Origin: Sediminibacterium sp. TEGAF015
GTDB lineage: Bacteria; Bacteroidota; Bacteroidia; Chitinophagales; Chitinophagaceae
DNA: 64,000 nucleotides
Direction of reading: 5' to 3'
Assembly (NCBI RefSeq): GCF_025997995.1
Contig: NZ_AP026683.1
Span: 558,501 to 622,500, forward strand
Part shown: positions 18,019 to 27,298 of the stretch, piece by piece
Layout: every line of letters begins with the position of its first letter
How positions within the stretch are numbered: position 1 is the stretch's first letter
Position numbers and translations under genes: made by a program
The notes under the pieces: model-generated
What the model saw: the letters and a program-made list of their open reading frames with translations, nothing else
Databases searched by the model: none
What the model was told of the DNA's origin: nothing

Positions 18019-18758
18019 TAATCAACAGACCCAACTACACGAGGAGCGCTGCTTTTTTTGGAATTTAGGGTGTATTGAATGCTTGCCTGAATAAAGTTTT
18101 TGTATTGTGATCTGTTATTCTTGAAATAATCACTTCTGTACATCCAGCCAGACTGCACACTCCAGCTTTTATTTAATTGATAGCCCAGTCCCCAGTATAA
18201 TCTGTTTTGCTCGTAAAAAACACCATCATTATTAAAATGAAATTCATTGGAGGCCGACATAAATAAAGTGTTGTCTCCAATTTGTTTTTTATTTATTGGA
18301 ACGATAACATTAAGTCTGTAACGAAAACGATTCCGATATCCTGCAGACGTATAGCGCTGTTCGGCTCTTAGTCTGTGTTCAATTCTTATTGAATGGATTT
18401 TTTGATTATAAATGACTTGTTGCCATACACGTTGTTCTGTTTGTAAAACCGGCTTGCCAAAGTCTTGATCAACAGGATACGTAACGTACCTACCGGTACC
18501 AATTAATCCAGTAAGCGTAGGCAAGAAATTATAACCAATACCTCCCTTTACTTCATGATAATTAAAGTGGTGATAGGTTTGTTGTGATCTTAACTGGAGT
18601 TCTACAAAAACATGCCAACGTTTATCAATATTGTATCTGCCGGTTAATACATTCCATGTTCCGGTACCTGGCGTTTGTGCTTGTGTATACAAGCCTATTT
18701 GTAAAAAAGCCCCGATGAGTATCAGGGCTTTTATTGATTTTATAGATAATGAAACCAT
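18018..18758 (-). CDS. DUF2490 family outer-membrane protein
   Basis: The 246-residue protein has a signal peptide (through 'LYTQAQ') and a run of amphipathic strands: 'WNVLTGRYNIDKRWHVFVELQLRSQQ', 'RIEHRLRAEQRY', 'RFRYRLNVIVPIN', 'LYWGLGYQLNKSWSVQSGWMYRSDY', ending in 'IQASIQYTLN'. The pattern matches DUF2490, a family of predicted small beta-barrels found mainly in Bacteroidota. No ligand is known. Its ATG lies inside the end of the E2 gene (19-base overlap at 18740-18758), which implies co-transcription with E2, although a functional link is not apparent. Confidence 0.75.
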   Translation of the reverse strand: MVSLSIKSIKALILIGAFLQIGLYTQAQTPGTGTWNVLTGRYNIDKRWHVFVELQLRSQQTYHHFNYHEVKGGIGYNFLPTLTGLIGTGRYVTYPVDQDFGKPVLQTEQRVWQQVIYNQKIHSIRIEHRLRAEQRYTSAGYRNRFRYRLNVIVPINKKQIGDNTLFMSASNEFHFNNDGVFYEQNRLYWGLGYQLNKSWSVQSGWMYRSDYFKNNRSQYKNFIQASIQYTLNSKKSSAPRVVGSVD

Positions 18759-20506
18759 CGCTTATTAATATCCCATTTCTCAAATTCTTTGGCAACTTCA
18801 GTTAGGAAGCTGGCACCAATGCTACCATCAACAATACGGTGATCATAACTAAGTGATAAGTACATCATATGTCTGATTGCAATGGTATCACCATCCGGTC
18901 CTTCCATAACCATCGGACGCTTTTTAATGGCGCCTACTGCCAAAATAGCTACCTGCGGCTGGTTGATAATAGGAGTGCCCATCAAGCTTCCGAAAGTTCC
19001 CACATTCGTTAAAGTGAAAGTGCCTCCTGTGGTATCTTCTGGTTTAAGTTTTGCATTTCTGGCGGCATCTGCCAATCCATTTACAGCTTTGCTCAACCCA
19101 ACAATATTCATTTGGTCTGCACCTTTAATTACCGGCACAATTAAATTGCCGGTGGGTAACGCAGTAGCCATTCCAATATTGATGTCTTTCTTTACAATTA
19201 TTTTATCTCCGTCCAAGGAACAGTTGATATAAGGGAAACGCTTGATAACGTTTGCGATACACTCCACGAACATGGGTGTGAATGTAAGCTTGGTGCCCTC
19301 TCTTTGCTCAAATTCATTTTTCACTTTGTTTCTCCATAATACCATATTGGTAACATCGGCTTCTGCAAAGCTGGTTACGTGTGGGCTGGTATGCTTACTG
19401 TCTACCATATGCTTTGCAATTAATTTGCGCATACGGTCCATTTCAACAATTTCAGTTGCACCTGTAACTTGTACTCCTGAAGGATCACTTACTTTATTGG
19501 ATGCAGTTGCATATACGGCTTGTGGTGCCGGAGGAACGGGTGCACTATACACTGCTGCCTGTTGTTCAGGGAATCGGGAAGCAGGTTTAATAGGTTCCTG
19601 AGCGGCAGGTTGTGCAACAACTGGCTGTGGAGCCGGTTGTACTGCTGCAACTGATTGAGGAGCTGGTTGAGGAGCTGGAATAACGGGAACAATAGGTTCC
19701 TGATATGCCGGAGTTTCTATTACACTTGGCGCGACAGTAGTGGGAGCCGGTGTTGATACCGGTTCCGGGATTGGAGCTGTTGCAACTGGAGCAGGTGCAA
19801 CAGGAGCTGGCGCTGTAACAGGTGCGGCCATTTGCACTGGAGCAGGTGAAGCTTGTTGGTAAACAGGTGCTGCTGCCTGATATGCAGGAACTCTTCCCGC
19901 TTTTTTATCGGATATATATTGTAAAATGTCTTTTTTAGAAACACGTCCGTCGCTGCCCGTTCCGGGGATACGTTCCAATTCACTCAAACTGATTCCTTCA
20001 CTATTGGCAATATTTAAAACCAGCGGTGAATAGAAACGGTTAGAAGCGGGCTTGCTTAATAATTCAACCATAGGAGCAGAAGGTGTGTAAGGCACTTCTG
20101 TTACTGGTGGTGGAGCTTGAACAGGAGGCGGTGGTGCCACAGGTTGCGGTGCCGGAGCTGCAATTGGCTGTGGTGTAGGAACTACTACTGGAGCTGGTTC
20201 AGGAACCACAGGTGCAACCGGTACTGGTTCCGCAACGGGTGTTGCAGGAGCAGCAGCCTGCGCAGTGCCAGTTTCAACACGAACAATAACTGTTCCTATC
20301 GGAACTACATCGTTTACGTTGTATAAAATTTCTGTGATAACGCCTTCAACTGTAGAGGGTACTTCACTATCTACCTTATCAGTAGCAATATCCAATACGG
20401 TTTCATCTAATGTAACATGGTCGCCAACTTTCTTATGCCATTTAAGAATCGTCGCTTCCATAATGCTTTCGCCCAATTTGGGCATCACCAATTCAGCTAT
20501 TGCCAT
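18740..20506 (-). CDS. 2-oxoacid dehydrogenase complex E2 (dihydrolipoyl acyltransferase)
   Basis: The 588-residue protein is the core of a pyruvate, branched-chain or 2-oxoglutarate dehydrogenase complex. A single lipoyl domain covers residues 1-80, with the lipoylated Lys44 in 'TDKVDSEVPS'. A peripheral E1/E3-binding domain lies at about 155-200 ('SPLVLNIANSEGISLSELERIPGTGSDGRVSKKDIL'). The catalytic domain fills the C-terminal ~230 residues with the 'SYDHRIVDG' motif (His556, Asp560). Two Pro/Ala/Val/Gln-rich linkers separate these domains, and the second (about 210-335) is unusually long. No E1 or E3 genes are nearby, so the complex cannot be specified. The branched-chain type is possible. 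Confidence 0.9.
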   Translation of the reverse strand: MAIAELVMPKLGESIMEATILKWHKKVGDHVTLDETVLDIATDKVDSEVPSTVEGVITEILYNVNDVVPIGTVIVRVETGTAQAAAPATPVAEPVPVAPVVPEPAPVVVPTPQPIAAPAPQPVAPPPPVQAPPPVTEVPYTPSAPMVELLSKPASNRFYSPLVLNIANSEGISLSELERIPGTGSDGRVSKKDILQYISDKKAGRVPAYQAAAPVYQQASPAPVQMAAPVTAPAPVAPAPVATAPIPEPVSTPAPTTVAPSVIETPAYQEPIVPVIPAPQPAPQSVAAVQPAPQPVVAQPAAQEPIKPASRFPEQQAAVYSAPVPPAPQAVYATASNKVSDPSGVQVTGATEIVEMDRMRKLIAKHMVDSKHTSPHVTSFAEADVTNMVLWRNKVKNEFEQREGTKLTFTPMFVECIANVIKRFPYINCSLDGDKIIVKKDINIGMATALPTGNLIVPVIKGADQMNIVGLSKAVNGLADAARNAKLKPEDTTGGTFTLTNVGTFGSLMGTPIINQPQVAILAVGAIKKRPMVMEGPDGDTIAIRHMMYLSLSYDHRIVDGSIGASFLTEVAKEFEKWDINKRWFHYL

Positions 20507-20601
20507 ATTGTACTACTGTTTTAAGCGGGTTAATAAGGTATAGTTAATATACACAATCCACTACTAATCAACAAAGATAATAGTTGATTCCCATTCTTTT
20601 A

Positions 20602-21858
20602 TCACCTGTTATCCACAATCATTTGTCTTAACATGTTCAGGGCATTGATGGCAGTTAACCCAATATTTCTTTCCCTGTCAAATCTGAAATGGAATTCTTT
20701 TACTTCTACGTTTTCTTTGGAAGCAACTGCAATCCAAACCATGCCAACTGGCTTCTCCGCAGTAGCTCCTCCAGGTCCCATGATGCCACTTACTGCTATT
20801 GAATAATCAGCATTCATTTTTATCCTTACTTCCTTAACCATTTGGGTAACGGTTTCTTTACTAACTGCTCCAACGGTAATCAACGTATTGTGCGGTACTT
20901 GCAGGAGTTCTTCTTTTATAATATTAGCATAGGCCACAATTGACCCTTTAAAGAAAACAGAAGAGCCGGCATGTTTGCTGAGCAAGTGGGCAATATAACC
21001 TCCTGTACAACTTTCTGCAGTTACTAAAGTTTGTTTCCGGGAAGTTAACAAGCGACCTATTACCTGTTCCATGGTTTCGTCCTCATCGGTAACTAAATCA
21101 TTTTCCGTTCTGATTTTCAGTAGATTAAAGTAGTTATCTACATCTTTTTCTAAAGTAGTTTTGTCTATACCCCAGGCACTTAACCTGAGTCTGACCATTC
21201 CATAATTGGGTAAGTAGGCCAATTTGATATGTTCAGGCAGGCTTTCTTCAATGTCTTTTATTTTCTCTGCCAAAAAAGACTCACCAATTCCTGCTGTAAG
21301 CAATGTTTTGTGAATAATGAAACCAGTGCTGTACCAATTAGGAATATTGGGCAACACATGATTGAGCATAATCCATTTCATTTCGTGGGGTACCCCCGGC
21401 ATGGCAATTATTCTCGTATTATTTTTCTCAAACAACATTCCCGGAGCTGTTCCCTTTTCGTTTTTTAGTACAGTACATACATCGGGTACCTGTGCCTGTA
21501 AAATATTTCGTTCAATCATTGGGCGCTTCAGAATATGCTGGAATATATGTTCTACATGTTCCAAGGTTTCCTGATGCATTACCATTTTTCCACCGAAATA
21601 ATCGCATAACAGTGGCTTGGTAATATCATCTGCTGTAGGCCCCAGACCTCCAGTAATCAAAATCAGGTCTGTTTCATTCATCATGCTGTCCAGCGCTTCC
21701 CAGATATCAGTTCTATTATCACCTACAGCTAGTCTTTTTTTCACTTGAATTCCAACTTGATTCAGTTGCTGGGCAATCCAGCTACTGTTGGTATCAATTA
21801 CTTGTCCAATCAGCAACTCATCGCCGATAGTGATAATGCCAGCATACTTTTTTTCCAT
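20602..21858 (-). CDS. cinA: CinA family competence/damage-inducible protein
   Basis: The 418-residue protein has the two CinA domains. The MoCF-like (COG1058) domain spans about residues 4-170 with 'ITIGDELLIGQVIDTNSSWIAQQL' and 'ILITGGLGPTADDITKPLLCDYFGG'. A linker follows, then the C-terminal NMN deamidase-type domain from about residue 255 with 'TLVTAESCTGGYIAHLLSKHAGSSVFFKGSIVAYAN' and 'SGIMGPGGATAEKPVGMVWIA'. In other bacteria the protein acts in pyridine nucleotide recycling (NMN amidohydrolase and ADP-ribose pyrophosphatase activities). The gene sits 10 bases after the thioesterase gene on the same strand. Confidence 0.93.
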   Translation of the reverse strand: MEKKYAGIITIGDELLIGQVIDTNSSWIAQQLNQVGIQVKKRLAVGDNRTDIWEALDSMMNETDLILITGGLGPTADDITKPLLCDYFGGKMVMHQETLEHVEHIFQHILKRPMIERNILQAQVPDVCTVLKNEKGTAPGMLFEKNNTRIIAMPGVPHEMKWIMLNHVLPNIPNWYSTGFIIHKTLLTAGIGESFLAEKIKDIEESLPEHIKLAYLPNYGMVRLRLSAWGIDKTTLEKDVDNYFNLLKIRTENDLVTDEDETMEQVIGRLLTSRKQTLVTAESCTGGYIAHLLSKHAGSSVFFKGSIVAYANIIKEELLQVPHNTLITVGAVSKETVTQMVKEVRIKMNADYSIAVSGIMGPGGATAEKPVGMVWIAVASKENVEVKEFHFRFDRERNIGLTAINALNMLRQMIVDNR

Positions 21859-21868
21859 GCGATTGAGC

Positions 21869-22285
21869 TTATTGGGGTAGAAAATAGGGGGTAAGTGTCT
21901 CTTTTAATCTAGCAGGCATACCAGTTCTTTTATTGGTAACATTGTTTATAAAATAGAGTGTAACTTTTCCTGTGGTTAATAACTTTTTATTTTCGTTGTA
22001 TACCTCGTGTTCAAAACAAATCTCGTGTGCTTCAGGAAGGATTTTTAAAATGGTTTTGATGGAAATTAAGTCATCGTAACGTGCAGGTCTTAAAAATCTG
22101 GATTCCATGGCAACAACAGGCATACGGATGCCCATTTCTTCCATTTCTCTGTAAGTAAATCCTAGTGCTCTGATACATTCGGCTCTGCCCACTTCAAAAT
22201 ACTGCGCATAATTACCATAATAAACAATATTCATCTGATCTGTTTCTGCATACCTAACCCTAACGGTGGTAATATGTTCGTACAT
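21869..22285 (-). CDS. acyl-CoA thioesterase, YbgC/FadM type
   Basis: The 138-residue protein is a 4-hydroxybenzoyl-CoA-thioesterase hot-dog fold enzyme. The signature is near the N-terminus: 'VRYAETDQMNIVYYGNYAQYFEVGRAECIRALG', in which the Asp of 'ETDQM' is the catalytic acid, and 'YDDLISIKTIL' and 'ICFEHEVYNENKKLLTTGKVTL' follow. It hydrolyses short or medium acyl-CoA esters in the cytoplasm. The gene leads a minus-strand run with cinA. A well-spaced promoter (TTTG, 21 bases, TAAGTTTG) lies directly upstream. Confidence 0.9.
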   Translation of the reverse strand: MYEHITTVRVRYAETDQMNIVYYGNYAQYFEVGRAECIRALGFTYREMEEMGIRMPVVAMESRFLRPARYDDLISIKTILKILPEAHEICFEHEVYNENKKLLTTGKVTLYFINNVTNKRTGMPARLKETLTPYFLPQ

Positions 22286-22301
22286 CCTTCTGTTTTGTTG
22301 A

Positions 22302-22334
22302 CAAACTTACAACCTTATCCTGTTTTTCCACAAA
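22302..22334 (-). promoter_or_regulatory. promoter of the thioesterase-cinA unit
   Basis: On the minus strand a TTTG -33 element (22331-22334) is followed after 21 bases by TAAGTTTG (22302-22309), a full match to TAnnTTTG. The predicted start of transcription is about 12 bases before the ATG at 22285. Confidence 0.6.
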
Positions 22335-22438
22335 TACACGGTTTAATCAGGCATAATAATTGCTAAACTTATCTTTAACAATGTTTTACAGGTAAATACT
22401 AATAAATTAAAAAACTTTTGCACCATATACCCCCATTC

Positions 22439-25400
22439 ATGAAAACATTTTCCCTTTCACTGATTATAGGTTTCGCTACCATTTTTTCTATTGCCAATGC
22501 ACAGGAAACGCTAGTGCTGTCTAATCCGGATGCAGCCATAAAAGAAGCTAGGTTATTGTATCAGCAGGAAAAATATAGTTTGGCATTTCCCTATATAAAA
22601 CACTTATATAATACAGGAATTGATGCAACCAATATGCCAATTCAACAAAAGGAAGAAGTTCAGTTCTTATATATTACCTGTGGTCTTCAAATGGGGATGA
22701 GAGATATGGTAACATTGGCAGAAGAATATCTGAAGACTGGCAATCAGCCAGCATATATGCAGTTAACTGCCTACTACCTGGGAGAGTTTTTTTATCAGCA
22801 AAAAGACTATGCCCGTGCAGCCACTTTGTATAGTCAGGTAGGAATTGCCAATTTGAGCAACAGGCAAATTGCCAATATGAAATTTCATCAGGCGTATGCA
22901 TTTTTTGTACAGCAGGATTTTGAAAAAGCCAAACCTTTATTCAATGCCATCAGGCAATTGCCCAAAGACCCTAATTATATAGATGCCAATTATTATTATG
23001 GTTTTCTGGCATTCAGTAACAAAGAATATAGTCAGGCTATAGAGTGCTTATTAATTGCAGAGTCTCATCCCGACTATCAGCACGTGATCCCTTTTTATTT
23101 AACCGAATTGTATTATTTCAGTGGAGACAGAGACAAAGCCCTTTCTTATGGCGAAAGTGCCATCAAAAAAAACGGTCAATATTACGATTTACAGCTAAAG
23201 CAACTGGTAGGGCATCTACTTTTTCAGAAACGTGAATTTGCAAGAGCATTGCCTTATCTGGAAGGTTACGCTGCAGGAGCTGAAAAGATCAGAAGAGAAG
23301 ACTTATACGAGTTGTCTTATTGCTACTATGAGGCCAAAAACTGGAATAAAGCTATACAGGGGTTCAAACAGATTGGTGGTGCCAAAGATTCTCTTGAACA
23401 AAACAGCATGTATTTACTTGCAGACGCATATTTAAAAATGAATGATTTGCAGAATGCCAGAAATGCCTTTCAATTCTGCGCTGCCAACAACAGTAATTTA
23501 TCTCAGAAGGAAGTTTCGCTTTTTCACTATGCCAAAATATCGTACGAACTGGGTTATTTTGATTTAGCTGTTAATAGTTTCCAGCAATTTATCAGCCAGT
23601 TTCCTACCTCAGGTTATGTAAATGAATCCAGAGAATTATTGGTGAGTACGCTGGCCAATACGAGCAACTATAAAGATGCTTTACAACTTTACGAGTCATT
23701 GCCCAATAAAACTGCTTCTGCTATTGGATTATTCCCACGTTTATTGTATGGAAGGGCTGTTGAATTAATGAATGATCAGCGTGCCATTGAAGCAGAAATA
23801 TTATTAGACCGTTTAATGGCTGCTTCCAACAATGGTTCTTTCCTTCCGTATGCTTTATTCTGGAAAGGAGAGTTGAGTTATCGCTCGGGTAAAATGGATG
23901 ATGCCGTCAATTATTTGCAGCTATACCTGAAGAATCCCCAAAAAAATGGAGAAGTAAATCCTACAAATGCGCGTTACAATCTGGGGTATGCATTTTTAAA
24001 GAAAGAAGAATACAGGCAGGCAAAAGAGCAATTTGAATGGGTAAATAAGAATCCATTAACCGCACAAAATAGTATAGAAAGGGATGCAGTGGTAAGAGCA
24101 GCCGATTGTTGGTTTATGTTAAAAGAAAACAGGCAGGCAGTGCAACTATACGATCAGATTATTCAATTAAATTGGACTAGTGCAGATTACGCAACGTATC
24201 AAAAAGCCATTATTGCCGGTGCTAGCAATAATCAGTCTTTAAAGCTGGATTTACTACAGAACCTTTTACAGCTTTTCCCTAATTCCAGTTTAACTGGTCA
24301 GACACGTTTGGAAATTGCCAATACATATATTGCAGACGAGGCTTTTGAAAAAGCAATCGACCCATTGGTTACTTTAATCAGTCAGCAGGGGGCTACGGCC
24401 TTGTATCCTCAGGCTTATCAGAAACTGGGAATCGCTTATTTTAATTTGAATAAGAATGAAGCTTCTTTGGAACAGTTTAAGCATCTAATTGCCAAGTACC
24501 CAAATAGCTCTGAAGCGGAAGCGGCTATAGAATATGTTCGGAATATTTTCATTGAGCAACAAAAGCCACAAGAATATATCAGCTTCATGGAAGCCAACGG
24601 GAAAGAATTAAGTACCATGGAAGCGGATTCTGTTACTTATAAATCTGCTATGGTTCGTTTTGAAATGAAAGACAATACAGGAGCCGAAGCTGGATTCAAA
24701 TCGTATATTCAAAGTTTTCCTAAAGGCCGATATGTTGTAGACGCAAATTATATCTTAGCTGAAATCAGTTTGCTTCAGAAAAACAATAAAGAGGCATTGG
24801 GCTATTATGTAGCAGTTGCAAAGGAGGCGCCCAACAAATATGCTGAAAGAAGTGCGTTACAGGCGGGAAGAATTTATTATTTTGATTTGCAGGATTATAC
24901 CACAGCAGCCAATTATTATTTAATTGTAAAAAATATTGCATTGCAACAGGAGAACAAACTGGAAGCTATGCGAGGACTCCTGCGTTGCCAATTCAAAACA
25001 CAACAGTTTGACCAGGCTGCCCCTAATGCAGCTGAACTTTTACTTCAAAAAGGTATCGCAAATGATGATCGTTTAATGGCTGGTTTTGTAATTGCAAAAA
25101 ATGATTTAAACGAAAAGAAATATTCTTCCGCATTAGCCGGCTTTCAGAATTTGCTGGTGTTGGGTAAATCTGAAATAACTGCGGAGTCGCAATTCAGGAT
25201 TGCAGAGATTCAGTTTATAACAGGCAAACTAGATGAATCTGAAAAAACTTGTTTTGAAGTCATTAAAAAATATGGGTCATACACTTATTGGGTAACCAAA
25301 AGTTATCTATTAGCGGGTGATATCTACTTTACCCAGAAGGATTTATTCAACGCAGAAGCCACTTTTAAGAGTATTGCCGAAAACTCCAGTATTCCTGAAT

Positions 25401-25462
25401 TAAAAACAGAGGCATTGAATAAATTGAATGCAGTTCTTTCAGAAAAAACAAAAATCAATTAA
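22439..25462 (+). CDS. large periplasmic TPR-repeat protein
   Basis: The 1007-residue protein begins with a signal peptide (MKTFSLSLIIGFATIFSIANAQ); an upstream TTG start at 22418 is less likely. Almost the whole mature protein is made of tetratricopeptide repeats, seen as repeated 'YxxGxxxxxxxxxxxAIxxxxxxxxxxP' units such as 'DANYYYGFLAFSNKEYSQAIECLLIAESHPDYQ', 'FHYAKISYELGYFDLAVNSFQQFISQFPTSGY' and 'QKLGIAYFNLNKNEASLEQFKHLIAKYPNSSEA'. Such proteins scaffold envelope assemblies. It is the first gene of a compact plus-strand run with a beta-barrel protein, an HU-CCDC81 protein and a methyltransferase, so it may assist an outer-membrane or cell-surface process. The partner is unknown. Confidence 0.8.
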   Translation: MKTFSLSLIIGFATIFSIANAQETLVLSNPDAAIKEARLLYQQEKYSLAFPYIKHLYNTGIDATNMPIQQKEEVQFLYITCGLQMGMRDMVTLAEEYLKTGNQPAYMQLTAYYLGEFFYQQKDYARAATLYSQVGIANLSNRQIANMKFHQAYAFFVQQDFEKAKPLFNAIRQLPKDPNYIDANYYYGFLAFSNKEYSQAIECLLIAESHPDYQHVIPFYLTELYYFSGDRDKALSYGESAIKKNGQYYDLQLKQLVGHLLFQKREFARALPYLEGYAAGAEKIRREDLYELSYCYYEAKNWNKAIQGFKQIGGAKDSLEQNSMYLLADAYLKMNDLQNARNAFQFCAANNSNLSQKEVSLFHYAKISYELGYFDLAVNSFQQFISQFPTSGYVNESRELLVSTLANTSNYKDALQLYESLPNKTASAIGLFPRLLYGRAVELMNDQRAIEAEILLDRLMAASNNGSFLPYALFWKGELSYRSGKMDDAVNYLQLYLKNPQKNGEVNPTNARYNLGYAFLKKEEYRQAKEQFEWVNKNPLTAQNSIERDAVVRAADCWFMLKENRQAVQLYDQIIQLNWTSADYATYQKAIIAGASNNQSLKLDLLQNLLQLFPNSSLTGQTRLEIANTYIADEAFEKAIDPLVTLISQQGATALYPQAYQKLGIAYFNLNKNEASLEQFKHLIAKYPNSSEAEAAIEYVRNIFIEQQKPQEYISFMEANGKELSTMEADSVTYKSAMVRFEMKDNTGAEAGFKSYIQSFPKGRYVVDANYILAEISLLQKNNKEALGYYVAVAKEAPNKYAERSALQAGRIYYFDLQDYTTAANYYLIVKNIALQQENKLEAMRGLLRCQFKTQQFDQAAPNAAELLLQKGIANDDRLMAGFVIAKNDLNEKKYSSALAGFQNLLVLGKSEITAESQFRIAEIQFITGKLDESEKTCFEVIKKYGSYTYWVTKSYLLAGDIYFTQKDLFNAEATFKSIAENSSIPELKTEALNKLNAVLSEKTKIN

Positions 25463-25487
25463 GTAGCACAGCATAAAATATTTTATC

Positions 25488-27287
25488 ATGAAACCAAGTT
25501 CCCTCTTTCTATTTGTTTTGCTGCTGATTGGATTTACATCGGATGTTGCTGCTCAGCGCAAGAAAAAAAGCGTGAAATCTAAAAAGACAGCAATCAGGAA
25601 AACCACAAAAGCAAAAAAGAAAAATAAAGCAGTTGCATCTAGGAAAAATAACAACAACCAGAAAACTACACAAGTACAGAATGTAAAGGGAGAAAGTATT
25701 TCAGTGGCCTATTCCATTCCGAATAGTCAGGATAGCAGCTCACCCAAAACGGTAATTATTACTTCTGCTTTCAAGCCATCTTTGCAGAATGCTGCAAAAG
25801 TAAATTTTACAGCTGCTACCGGTATCAATGATTCAAGCAGATTACCACTCACCTATAAAGTACCTTCTTCTAATTTATTTTTCCTTTACCAACCAATTCC
25901 ATTAAAACCACTGGCTTTGCCAAGTGATTCTCCTATGGTCTGGAAAAATACCCATCAGGTTAAACTGGGAGCAGGTAATTTAAGCAGTTTCATGGGAGAA
26001 GGTAAATTCAGTTTTGGAGATATCCGAAATGCTGTTACCCAAATTGAGGCAGGCTATATTCGTACGCAAGGAAAATTGTATGCGCAACAATACAGTAAGT
26101 TTCATTTGGATGTACTAAACCATTTTACATCCAAATCAAATCTGGAATGGACATCCAGAGCCAACTTCCATAGCACCACACGCTATAAATATGGATTTCT
26201 GCCAAGCTCTTTGGCGTATACGAAAGACCAAATTCAGTTGGTGTATAATGCACTGCAACTTGAAGTAGGGTTGAAAAACAGCATTCCAACCGCTTCAAAA
26301 ATCAATTTTAATCCGGTCATTCAGTTCAATCGCTTTACCAATGCAGAAAATGCTGGTGAAAACAACCTTATTTTGAATGCCCCAATACAAAAAGAATTGA
26401 CTAGCCAATTTAGTCTGCAAATGGCATTTCAGGCGGATATTGCCAATTACAAAACCGATGTAAATGCATGGAAAAACAATCTTATTATATTGGCTCCATC
26501 TGTAAAATTTCGTTCCAATGCATTCAATCTGGAAGCAGGAATCAGACCTAGCTGGGATAATAGTGCATTTCATTTATTGCCCAATCTTATTTTGCAAACG
26601 GGCCTATCAGGAACTTCACTAAAACTGGAAGCTGGTTTTCAGGGAAGTATTGATAAAAATAGTTTCCGGTCGTTGGCAAAATTCAATCCATGGATAGCTT
26701 TGCCCAATGCCATTAAAAATACCCGGATGATAGAACAATTCATCGGGTTTAAGGGAAATTCAGGGAATCATATTTCTTACAATGCCAAACTGGCTTACCG
26801 TCAGTTAACCGATCAGCCATTATTCATTAATCAATTGGGTGACGGGAAGTCGTTTGACCTACTCTATACAAACATGAATATGCTTCATTTAGTTGGTGAA
26901 ATGAATTATGCTGTTCAGGAAAAGCTGACACTAACCGCAGGTGCTCAATACAATCATTTCAGTAAAATTAGTGCAGCTCCGGACGCTTTTGGTATGATTC
27001 CGCTGGAACTAACCGGCACAGTATTATGGAAGCCATTGAGCGATTTACAGATAAAATCTGACATTTTTTATAGAAGTGGCTCAATGTACAGAGATCAGTT
27101 TTCTTTAGCTTCCAAACGCCTGTCTCCGGCTGTAGATTTGAATATTGGTGTGGAGTTTGGCCTGCTTCCTAAATTGAATGCATGGATTCAAATGAACAAT
27201 ATTTTCAATAATGTTTATCAACGCTGGAATCAATATCCTGTTTTTGGTTTCAATGTTTTGGGAGGAGTTGTATATTCGTTTCAATAA
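25488..27287 (+). CDS. plug-less outer-membrane beta-barrel protein with Lys-rich N-terminus
   Basis: The 599-residue protein has a signal peptide (to 'DVAAQ'), then about 35 residues very rich in Lys and Arg. An extended segment follows with 'KTVIITSAFKPSLQNAAKV', and after it a long series of amphipathic strands. The C-terminal block (N-x-F-N-x-x-Y-x-x-W-N-x-Y-P-x-x-G-F, ending in 'YSFQ') resembles the last strands of TonB-dependent receptors, but there is no plug or carboxypeptidase-like domain. It starts 25 bases after the TPR gene and ends 11 bases before the HU-CCDC81 gene. A role as a surface or division-associated barrel partnered with the TPR protein is plausible but unproven. Confidence 0.7.
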   Translation: MKPSSLFLFVLLLIGFTSDVAAQRKKKSVKSKKTAIRKTTKAKKKNKAVASRKNNNNQKTTQVQNVKGESISVAYSIPNSQDSSSPKTVIITSAFKPSLQNAAKVNFTAATGINDSSRLPLTYKVPSSNLFFLYQPIPLKPLALPSDSPMVWKNTHQVKLGAGNLSSFMGEGKFSFGDIRNAVTQIEAGYIRTQGKLYAQQYSKFHLDVLNHFTSKSNLEWTSRANFHSTTRYKYGFLPSSLAYTKDQIQLVYNALQLEVGLKNSIPTASKINFNPVIQFNRFTNAENAGENNLILNAPIQKELTSQFSLQMAFQADIANYKTDVNAWKNNLIILAPSVKFRSNAFNLEAGIRPSWDNSAFHLLPNLILQTGLSGTSLKLEAGFQGSIDKNSFRSLAKFNPWIALPNAIKNTRMIEQFIGFKGNSGNHISYNAKLAYRQLTDQPLFINQLGDGKSFDLLYTNMNMLHLVGEMNYAVQEKLTLTAGAQYNHFSKISAAPDAFGMIPLELTGTVLWKPLSDLQIKSDIFYRSGSMYRDQFSLASKRLSPAVDLNIGVEFGLLPKLNAWIQMNNIFNNVYQRWNQYPVFGFNVLGGVVYSFQ

Positions 27288-27298
27288 ACAACTGTTGA

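Noticed and set aside
19242-19601. Antisense ORF of 119 codons within the E2 gene
   Set aside because: It arises from the biased Pro/Ala linker composition on the opposite strand of a well-supported gene.
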